Assembly (NCBI GenBank): GCA_963853835.1 | Contig: OY970835.1 | Span: forward strand, 9,973,501-10,037,500 | Direction of reading: 5' to 3' | Length of the DNA: 64,000 bases | From: Calendula officinalis | Taxonomy: Eukaryota > Streptophyta > Magnoliopsida > Asterales > Asteraceae | In this document: piece after piece, positions 56,143 through 64,000 of the stretch | How the letters are laid out: each line of letters opens with the position of its first letter | Numbering within the stretch: position 1 is the first letter of the stretch | Program-made: the position numbers and the translations under genes | Notes under the pieces: generated by a model | What the model was told of the DNA's origin: nothing | The model's input: the letters and a program-made list of their open reading frames with translations, nothing else | Database searches by the model: none

Positions 56143-57270
56143 ATCAATTTTTCTAATATCCGTAAACGATCTCATTACCAATCTCAATTGGTATTGATTG
56201 CATCTGTTTATTACAAATTTTCTTACTCTATCTTGATAATAATTTTTTTTTTTACCTCAAACAGTTTTTCAACCTCTTACATATTTACAATCACACAAGG
56301 TTATCAATGTTGAGTATTAGCTTTTGCAATATTCGTAAACGATCTCTTTACCAGTCTAGGTTGGTACTGATTGCATCTGTTTATTGCAAATTCTCTTATT
56401 TCTCATTGCTACCTTTGTGTTCCTTCATTGTTAATTTCTTTTCAATTGTAAATCAAAATTTTCTCCTTTTACATACAAATTTCATTTTTCAAAATTGATA
56501 CTCAATAACAAATATCTTTTTACTCATATTGAGTTGTTGACATCACATTCTCATAAATCCTTTATTAATCAGTGATACTCAACATTCCAAAATTTTTATC
56601 TCACTTTGTGCTCACAATGATGTGTTCACAACGTAGGATACAAATTTTTGTCATATTCGTAAACGATCTCTTTACTAATTTCGATTAGTAAAGATTGCAT
56701 CTGTTTATGACAAATTTTCGTCTCTTGCGTTGAGTCTCAATTTTTCAAAACTCTGACTTTGCACTTAAAATTTTCATTTTTTTTAAATGACTTGTTTGCA
56801 ACATTCAACACAATTTGCTGTTAAATTCGTCGATCTCTTTACTGATTTCAATCAGTACTGATTGCATCTGTTTTTAACACCATCTTGGATTGATTGTTCT
56901 TACTATTTTTCAAACGATTTTCATACTTAAACGATCAATGGAGAATTCATTTTTCATTTTCTCCAAAATGTTCAGATTCAATTCTGACTTACTCATATTC
57001 TCACACACTCAAAATCGTTTTTAATGCACTGTTAGATCCTTGATCTTTGTATATCCGTCGATCTCTTCTTTGCACACGTTCAGAGAAGATTGCATCTTTG
57101 TAAGTGGTATACTTTACTGATCTTTGATATAACACAACAAATTGATCTCTTTTAAATTTCAAATATTTGATTAACAATGACTTTAATCATCGTGTTCGTC
57201 ATATCCGTAAACGATCTCTTTACTGAAGTTCTTCAGTAAAGATTGCATCTGTTTATGACTTCACGTGATT
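56143..57270 (+). ncRNA. Array of six covarying hairpins (unknown structured element)
   Basis: Six copies share the order CGTAAACGATCTC, a variable stem-loop, GATTGCATCTGTTTA. Cores lie at 56161-56210, 56334-56383, 56658-56706, 56828-56872, 57056-57099 and 57206-57255. Inner stems differ but always pair: ACCAAT/ATTGGT, ACCA/TGGT, TTACTAAT/ATTAGTAA, TACTGAT/ATCAGTA, TTCT/AGAA and TTACTGAA/TTCAGTAA. Outer stems also change in step: TTTGCAA/TTGCAAA (2), TTTGTCA/TGACAAA (3), TGTTAAA/TTTAACA (4), GTATA/TATAC (5) and GTCA/TGAC with CGTG/CACG beyond (6). The bases between (CGATCTC opposite GATTGCATC) are nearly fixed, like a conserved internal loop. The array lies between copia F RT and the LTR start. 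I do not recognise the motif, and strand and transcription are inferred. Confidence 0.6.
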
Positions 57271-58640
57271 ATTGACACTGCTATTCTTCATCTTTCAAAT
57301 ATTTTTCTCCAACATTCTTGGATAATATCAATTTGTAACTGGTTCTTTCATGAGTACTATATGTTTCTGGTTCTCGATTCTGAAACTATCCTGTCTTGGC
57401 TCTCGATTTACACCGACACACAATTTCCTCTCTCCGTTTCCACATCGTAACTATTCAGCTTTATCATGAGGACCCTGGTCATGATCCTCATGAGGGGGAG
57501 AAAAAGAGCAAGAAATAGTTCAAATATCGGATTTATAACTGAACAACATCAAAAAGAACCACAAACATCCCATTAAAGAAGAATACTGGAATCTCTCTCA
57601 AAATCTCAACCACATCTATCCAAACCTTAACCGTTCAAATCATCATTTACAAAACACAAAACACTATTATCCTGTCCTCACAAAACCTCCATCACAAAAT
57701 CCAAAACAAAATCTCCAATTACTGAAATCCCAGACAATTCTTCCCTACTGACATTCCATTACCAGAACTTTTTACCTTAAATGAGACATTTTTAGATCTT
57801 TCTTACACCAACTAATTCAACGGGAAAAATCCATTGAGTGTTTGAAACTTGGAAGTTCTGTAACGGAAATTATAATTGCTTCTACTTCCACTCAGATGTT
57901 ATTATTGAAAAGCGAAACCTAGAGATGTTAATTACTGCATTTGACAAAGAATTGAAATGATCAAACGTAATTCACCATCTTGAAGTACATCTGAGAATAC
58001 ATGAACATTGTAGCTTGCCCATCTTTTCACAAGGCTACGCAATCCTCTATCAACTTTTGATCAGATGAAGGATTTGCAATGAGATCTTGAACTTACTTCA
58101 TACGTGAGAAGGAGAGCAACGGGCCAATAGAAGCAACTGAAGACGGAAGACTGGGATGGAGTGTATCAAACCCAAAAAGGGGGAGATTGTTAGGGCGAGT
58201 TAAACTAGTTAGTGGTGATTAGTGAGAGGAGGTATAAATAGGTGAAATTAAGGCTAATGATTGTTTAATCCAACTCCCGTGAAAAATAATTGTTTGTTTG
58301 AGGGGGAGCGTAACCGTTATCAACATGTTTCCTCAACAACAATTATCAAGAACCATAGATCGACATAAAGCCACAAACGTCAAGAAAAGACTACCGCTGC
58401 TAATATCTCTATAAATATGAGTCTTATTTTAAGTCGATCTATATGTATCTTCAAAGTAAAGTCTTCAAAATACTTCTTGTGGTTGAAAAGCTACAAGAAG
58501 TATTAATTTTCACAGGTTAACAAAGCTCAAGCTGATCCTGATACATCATCATTCAACGAAATATCTTCCAGGTGCAGCTTTAGCTAAAGATGAAGACTTC
58601 GAAGATACGCTTCCCAGACTATTGTTACAAAGGGGGAGAT
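57271..58640. other. Copia F 3' region without a gene
   Basis: CA-rich and AT-rich DNA with three purine tracts (57493, 58179, 58301), a CATGAGGA/TCCTCATG hairpin (57465-57492) and two TATA-like TATAAATA words (58243, 58420). A TGTTAGGGCG after the tract at 58179 could be another LTR start, but no partner copy is seen. No frame resembles a protein. Confidence 0.5.
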
Positions 58641-58936
58641 TGTTGGGTCATATTTAATTGTAATCAATAGTCTAGGGACTAGTTATGTAACATTGCATAT
58701 TAGTTTGGTTATGCAATTAGGACTAATCTAGACAATTAGTGATAGGTATATAAGGACCATGTGTAATCACTAATTGTAACTTTTGCACAATTATCATTCC
58801 AATTTACAGCAATTGTTCTCTCTACTTCTCTCTAGAATTTCTCTCTCTAAAACCCTAATCTCCATCTTCTCTTTTCTCCTCAAAATCACCATCAAACACC
58901 ATTTTATGGATTGATTCAGTGTAATTGTGCTTTTCA
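58641..58936 (+). repeat. Probable copia LTR (about 296 bp)
   Basis: It follows the purine tract AAAGGGGGAGAT, starts TGTTGGGTCATA, has a TATATAAGG box near 58747 and a CT-rich run, and would end TTTTCA at 58936. TGGTTCATAGCAAGAT follows, like a damaged initiator-Met primer site (TGGTATCAGAGC). A purine tract on one side and a primer site on the other suggests either the shared LTR of two tandem elements or a chance match on one side. Confidence 0.45.
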
Positions 58937-59986
58937 CTGGTTCATAGCAAGATTGAGAGGATCGATTGCAATCAGATCAAGGGAAAGAAAGCAAGAGTTG
59001 TTGATCATGATTGATGATCAAAAGGAGGAGAAAGCAAGCAAGTAGCAAGGTTTGTTTCATGAAAACAAATAGCAAGAGTTTGTAGCAAGTAGCAGACAAA
59101 AAGAGTAGCAAGAGAAGAGAAGAAAAGAGAAGAAAAGTAGCAAGTTTTAGCAAGTAAGAAACCAAGTAGCACGTAATTCATGAGCAAGTAGCAAGTAAGA
59201 AAAAGAACAGGCAGTGAGAACGTTTTGATTTTGAAGTTATTCTTAAACTCAAAAGTTCACCAAAAGGAAGAGTATGTTTATATGAAAGAAAAGGCAATAA
59301 GAAAAGCTAGCATGTTCGAGAAGAGAGAAAGATGATGGGCAGAAAGTGTGTTCCATCAAAGACCGAAAAAGACCGAAGGTGAGTTTCACCAAAGACCGAC
59401 GCCGTCGAGATGACCGAGAAAGCTCCAGCGTGTGACCGAAGACCGAAGAAGACCGACGCCGGTGAGACCGAAATAATCCGGCGTAGACCGAAAAGAACGA
59501 AGCTAGCAAGCGAAGACCGAAGAACAACGCATGCAAGCAAAGACCGAAGATCGAGGAGCCGCAAAAGACCGGGTGGTATCCAGCAAGAGTAAGATTAGTC
59601 CGAGACCGAAAGAGACAACCGAAACCAGCGGGTTGTCTAGGGATGAAAGCAAGACCGAAAGAGACAACCGAGACCGATGGGTTATCTAAGGATTGAAACA
59701 AGACCGCAGGTTCACAATATGAACCGAGCAAAGATATTGGAATTACGAGGTGAATGAAGTAATTTGAATTACCGAGCAGAAACTTTGAAAAGTTAAGTTG
59801 TAATAAAGCAAGTAGCAAGAGGTGTTCATATTTCACCAGATTTTTCTCTGTAAGCATGTAACCGTGACGTATAAGCCGCAAGTCTTTGACTCCCATGATA
59901 AGTATGTAGTGAAGAAAGGAACGTGGAAGAATCTACTTCAAAGTGATAAAGAAACGAGTCAAGATCATCAAGATTACGGGGGTGAA
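58937..59986 (+). repeat. Non-coding block rich in GTAGCAAG and AGACCGA words
   Basis: GTAGCAAG and CAAGTAGCA recur about ten times in 59035-59210. AGACCGA recurs about eighteen times in 59360-59705 with irregular spacing. A tract ACGGGGGTGAA before TGTTGGGTAATC (59987) resembles another purine tract and LTR start. The long minus-strand frame 59249-59896 has only Ser/Leu/Phe/Arg runs and is compositional. Confidence 0.55.
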
Positions 59987-60156
59987 TGTTGGGTAATCTT
60001 GATGAGTCAAGTAGTTGATTATGGGTCAAAAGTTTAGTAGCTAATAATCAGGAAGTTATAGAGTAAATATTTGAGTCTGAGCTAGTCAAAGTTAACTGAA
60101 TATTTTGGAGAGCATAACCCTCGTTGCTTTTCTTTAGGAGTAAGTTAATATTTTGG

Positions 60157-60324
60157 TTATATATTTAGAAGTCTAGTAGAGTTTAGAATGTAGAAGAAAG
60201 TTTCATTTTTAAAGTGTGGCAAAAATAACATTGAAATACAAGCATGGAAGCAGATTTTTTTTTGCACCACCAAAATGAAACTTTCTTCTACATTCTAAAC
60301 TGTAATAGACTTCTAAATATATAA
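60157..60324. repeat. Near-perfect 53-bp inverted repeat with 62-bp loop
   Basis: The arm TTATATATTTAGAAGTCTA and onward (60157-60209) pairs with 60272-60324 with about two mismatches. It would form a long hairpin if transcribed, as in a short MITE or a young microRNA-like foldback. It lies two bases before an LTR-like TGTTGGGTC (60326). Confidence 0.85.
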
Positions 60325-60325
60325 G

Positions 60326-60540
60326 TGTTGGGTCTTATATGTTGTAACTAATAGTCTATGGATCATTTGTGTATTTAGTCTAAACTTATGCTAGGTATAA
60401 ATAGTTAGTAGTAACCTAATTTCTCTAACCTTTGCCTAAATTGTATTGTTCTTATCTAATAGCAAAGTGTTCAATCCATCTAAATCTTCCAATTCCTAAT
60501 TGTTCTTGCTTAATCCATTAGTTTAATCATTGAATACGGA
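60326..60540 (+). repeat. LTR-like fragment related to 58641-58936
   Basis: TGTTGGGTCTTATATG then AACTAATAGTCTATGGA parallels the first 45 bases at 58641. TATAAATAG follows near 60398. The end of the LTR and any primer site are unclear. Confidence 0.4.
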
Positions 60541-61989
60541 TCTACAAAACCCCACCGTGAACCACCGTCTCCTCCATCTTTTCCGGCAAAGCGTCCACCA
60601 CAACTTTCTTCCCCAGCAACCGTGCATTTCCGTCTCCTCCGCCTCTCTGACTTCCATTTCCGATAACCCACCTTCTCCGCCACAGATCGTCTTCTCCGGC
60701 GTACTCTGAGATTCCGACAACAATCGTTTCATCTTCTGCGGCGAGTTCTGAAATCTCGCCAACCAACTCACTCCGTCGATTTACTTTTTTCTCCGGTGAA
60801 GCAACATCTTAACTCCGGAAACAAGCAACTCTGCATCTTCTGATCTTCATCTCCTCAACCTTGGGCAGCTACTGCAACTCCGGCGACCGATCCAACAAAC
60901 AAATAGCTCATCATCGTCAACGGTCACTGTTGCAAACAACAATCAATCAAAGACTCCACATTATTACCGTTGACCTCCACCGATCAACTCTGCTCCGACC
61001 ACCACCTCTCCATCGTATTAGCCACCATTGTTTTCGAGGTTATCTTCTGCATCGAACAAATCTGGATCAACCATCATCTTCATAATCTTTTCCGGCACCG
61101 CAATCAACCTTCTTTATCGAGCTTACATCGTTTACCGATCGTCTAAACTCATTGAAGTTGAAGCTGCTAGTAATCCAAGTTACACAAAGAAATCAAGTTT
61201 TTATAATTAAAAAAAAAAAAAATAGTGTGAATCGTATTTTTGTGTTTAATTCATTCAGTTTGTTTCGCCATTGTTGGAACTTGCACCAAGTGGGGAGTGA
61301 GAGACAAATTTAATTGATTTGTCTTAATTTTTAACATCACAACTAATAGGATCTTCAATTTCTTGTAAAACATCATTTGAGTTAAACCAACAACTGAAGT
61401 TGTCAAATAATTGTCAACAAAAAAAAAATTAGTTGTATATTAATTAGTAAAATCTTCAAATAGAGCACAAGAATTTGTTTTTAAGCTAAACTGAAGTTGC
61501 AAAGTTCTATTTCTTTTTGCCCAAAATCCAAACGGATTTGCAGGCCCACATCAAGTGGTGGTTTAAAACATCATTTTAAAAGACTACCATTGTTTTAAAC
61601 CATACATTAAAAGCTCAAATTTTGCCAACACTCTACAAGTTCATCTAAAATTATTTAATATTACAAGTCCAAGCTCATTTAAAGTTTTTTTAAAAATTAA
61701 TTGTCAAAGTTTCGTTAGTTAGAATTGTACATTTCAAAATCACTTTTCATATTTCAAAATCACTTTTCATTTTTACACATTAAATTTTTTTTATATCAAT
61801 TCATTAGGAGGAATTAAAAAGCAATTAATTACGACGTGTAGTCTTTTGGTTACTTATTAATCAAATTTTCATAGTGATTTTACAAAGGAGGTGGACTTCA
61901 ATTTACACAAATTATATATTTTGTACTTCTTTCCAAACCATACTACTCGCGCACATCATTTTATTTAATAATTTCAAATTTTAAAACTA
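60541..61989. other. CCACCG/TCTCCG-rich stretch then AT-rich spacer
   Basis: 60545-61100 has codon-like CTCCGGC words and overlapping short frames on both strands. No family is recognised and no frame exceeds about 80 residues. 61200-61989 is AT-rich with an A13 run at 61208. Nothing else is seen. Confidence 0.45.
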
Positions 61990-62671
61990 AAAGAGATAAA
62001 AAGGATGAAAATTTAATTAAATCAATTCAAAAGGTATTTGGTGAATTAAAAGAATCAGATGCGGTGTGGGAAATTATAAGTATCCAGCATTATGTTTTAT
62101 TTGAGAAAAAATTTCATGATAATGTTAAGAATTTACAATTAAGTAATGACTACAAAGAAAAATTAGAGAAACGTGAGAAAGTTAATTGCAAAGTTGATAT
62201 TTTAACTGATATAGTTCAAGCTCTAGAATCTAAAAACGCAAATTTGAAATCAAAAATCACAACTTATGAAACAAATTCAGAGAACTTGAAAATTCAAATT
62301 GCTGAACTCACAAAACAACTTCATGACTCCAATCATTTGAATGTTTTGAACATCGAAAAATATGATTCTGTTTGTACTGAAAATCGGGTTTTGACTGATA
62401 AAATTAAACAACTTGAATGTAATTTTGGATCAGATTTACAAAAACAAATCAATATTTTTAATATTGATAAAACAAAATTGCTAGATAAAATTACGTCTCT
62501 TGAAACAGAGCTTTCTTTGTCTCAAACTAGAAACGAAGGTTTGAAAATCAAGCTAGAAGAAAGTTTTAAATCTAAAATAATTGACAAAGGAAAACAAGAA
62601 GTACAAGTTCCGATTAAGATTTACACCGGTGAATCTACAAAATCTGTTACCAAAAAGATCTCACAATTTAC
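61990..62671 (+). pseudogene. Coiled-coil ORF truncated by an LTR
   Basis: The frame is open from about 61990 (KRDKKDENLIKSIQKVFGEL, then KESDAVWEII) with no ATG at its start. Two heptad-rich segments follow: ALESKNANLKSKITTYETNS with ENLKIQIAELTKQLHDSNHL, and KTKLLDKITSLETELSLSQT. A Lys-rich tail ends near SVTKKISQFTEG, where the LTR at 62672 supplies the stop (62685-62687). I do not recognise the protein. A gag-like C-terminal coiled region of a copia-type element is my best guess. Confidence 0.45.
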
Positions 62672-63815
62672 CGAAGGGTTTCATTGATACTGACTGACCA
62701 CATGGGTCAGCCTCCTAGTCACTTGGTTCGAACCATACTGACCAAGAACATGAACTTGTTCTTGACCGGTTAAAACCAACTAGCTGATTTAATCCCTAAA
62801 TGCGGAACTGAGATTAAACCTAATCCTTACACCCTAAAGGATTGTGATCTTGGAAATCTAGATTAGATTAACAAAAAGAAACCTTGTACGAAAACCCGAA
62901 CACACACAATGCTTGTGTGTTTCGGTCGACCAACACCAAAGAACCCTAGGGTTCTTTGGTCGAAATCGTCCAAGAGGGAGAAGGGAGAAAAGGGTTTTCT
63001 CAAAACATACCTTGTTGTTTGCTTAAGATAGATCCACTGATTATGAACAAATCGAGCGATCTTTTAGTTGATCTAAGCAATGGACTTGATCTTCGAATCT
63101 TCAAGACATGAAGAACACGAAGAACGAAGAACACGAAGAACGAAGAACACCAAACTTGGTGTCTAGGGTTTCGGCTGAAATCTCCCAAGAGAGGGAGAGA
63201 GATTTCGTGAGGTGTACAAGGGAATGATCAAGGAATAAATGAAGCCTTAAGCCTTCTATATATAATAGAATAAGTTTCATTTAAGTCCTTCTAGTTTAAT
63301 TAAGATTAGATCTTTAATTAAACTTTCCTTTTACACTTCCACCCCTTATAGTTTAACTAGTTTATTATTGTTGCACTTAACTATTAAATGTCTAGTATTA
63401 ACACACTAATAATCCGGTACCCATATACACGAATTATATACTTGTATTTATACTTTTAATAATTAATTATATAATAGTCTTTATATAATTTATACAACAA
63501 TATTATCCAATTTACTATATGATTTAATAGCTTTAAATCATATCATGGATAATATATAATTAACACATTGTATATTTACTCAACTAGTAAATGTACAAAT
63601 GCTTGTATTAATAAGTTAGTTAAACTAATCTAGTAATAAGTCAAACTTGACTTAATACTTAACTTGATTCATGATGACTATTATGAATCACTCCTCTTCG
63701 TAGTATCATTGCTTATCTTGCTCGTATTACATGCACTCACCGGTATGACCCTTAAGTGTTTCGTAGGCATGGATGTATCATCATAGGTTGACTAACTGTG
63801 CACATAAATCCTTCA
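62672..63815 (-). repeat. 3' LTR of a second copia D-family element (1144 bp)
   Basis: It parallels 37753-38867 throughout: GAAGGGTTTCATTG edge, CACACA/TGTGTG palindrome (degenerate here, 62899-62929), GAAGAACACGAAGAACGAAG runs, TTGCACTTAACTATTAAAT and CACATAAATCC edge. It is followed by the same purine tract on the minus strand (CACAAGTGGGAGTCTG). The outer base is C instead of T. Confidence 0.85.
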
Positions 63816-64000
63816 GACTCCCACTTGTGCAAGTTTGTAACCGTTGTCTTAATGATACGAGCTACAGTGGCCTTCTAGATGGGCATGTAGGTAACCAACC
63901 CCATAAAAACACTTACGTAACCCAGGTATAGTTTCTTGAAAAACTCTTTAATAGCGTCTTCTAGTATAGAACACTCTGTCTTTACTTCTTGGGCAACTTA
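63816..64000 (-). mobile_element. Interior of the second D-family element, runs off the window
   Basis: It matches 38868-39053 (ACTTGTGCAAGTT, CCAACCCCATA, AACCCAGGTATAGTTT, CTTTACTTCTTGGG). The element continues past the right edge. Confidence 0.8.

Noticed and set aside
56143..57270. Hammerhead ribozyme or retrozyme
   Set aside because: No CTGATGA ... GAAA core with a cleavage GTC is present in any of the six hairpins.
56143..57270. Box C/D snoRNA cluster
   Set aside because: ACTGATTG gives occasional CTGA words, but no paired RTGATGA and CTGA boxes at the expected ends.
58179..58186. LTR start TGTTAGGGCG after a purine tract
   Set aside because: No partner LTR or primer site could be found. 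It may be a decayed 3' end.
59249..59896. 215-residue minus-strand frame
   Set aside because: It is the complement of AGACCGA/AGAAAG-rich DNA, giving Ser, Leu and Phe runs. No domain is recognised and several frames overlap.
60523..60771. Pair of overlapping minus-strand frames rich in Glu and Trp
   Set aside because: Two frames of the same GC-rich segment are open together and neither has a family motif.

Overview
This window is intergenic and genic DNA of a flowering plant. The evidence is an intron-split nuclear gene with GT-AG introns, abundant Ty3/gypsy and Ty1/copia LTR retrotransposons, MITEs and Helitron-like ends, and AT-rich, repeat-filled spacers. A eudicot is likely. The retroelement styles remind me of Asteraceae, but that is an impression from memory and was not tested. 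No bacterial, plastid, rRNA or CRISPR content is seen.

Layout. 1-16150 is a decayed Tekay-like (chromodomain-bearing) gypsy element 'A'. Its pol is split by a non-autonomous LTR element 'N1' (2017-7372, target duplication ATCCA). Its 3' LTR is split by a second, minus-strand copy of the same gypsy family, 'B' (9668-15577, duplication GTGAT). 16151-17688 is a 379-bp tandem repeat with a CACTA-like end. 17689-19174 is spacer ending in a Helitron-like 3' terminus.

The only convincing host gene is a zeta-class glutathione S-transferase (maleylacetoacetate isomerase family) at 19447-27859 on the + strand. I reconstruct ten exons giving 214 residues with all reading frames agreeing. Its third intron is 6.26 kb because a Stowaway-like MITE in it received a Tourist-like MITE and a CRM/Reina-like gypsy element (21032-25886). 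Intron 8 carries a MULE-like MITE. A foldback element lies just downstream.

30287-37047 is a minus-strand copia element 'C' interrupted by a 1956-bp solo LTR (33278-35233, duplication GGTTT). It abuts a second copy of the non-autonomous family, 'N2' (37048-47079), which is split by a minus-strand copia element 'D' (37753-42914, duplication TCAAC). N1 and N2 share a gag-like ORF with a conserved spliceosomal intron and no visible reverse transcriptase. 47080-53145 holds AT microsatellites, a gypsy gag fragment split by a short non-coding LTR element 'E' (48374-50390, duplication CGGTA), a possible solo LTR, a Helitron end and a tRNA-like SINE head.

53146-55866 is a plus-strand copia pol pseudogene 'F' with a 286-bp internal duplication. 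It is followed by the most unusual object in the window: six hairpins (56143-57270) whose stems change in a compensatory way while their internal-loop bases stay fixed. 58641-61990 holds LTR-like ends, AGACCG-rich and GTAGCAAG-rich DNA, and a near-perfect 53-bp inverted repeat. The window ends with a coiled-coil ORF (61990-62671) cut by another D-family LTR (62672-63815).
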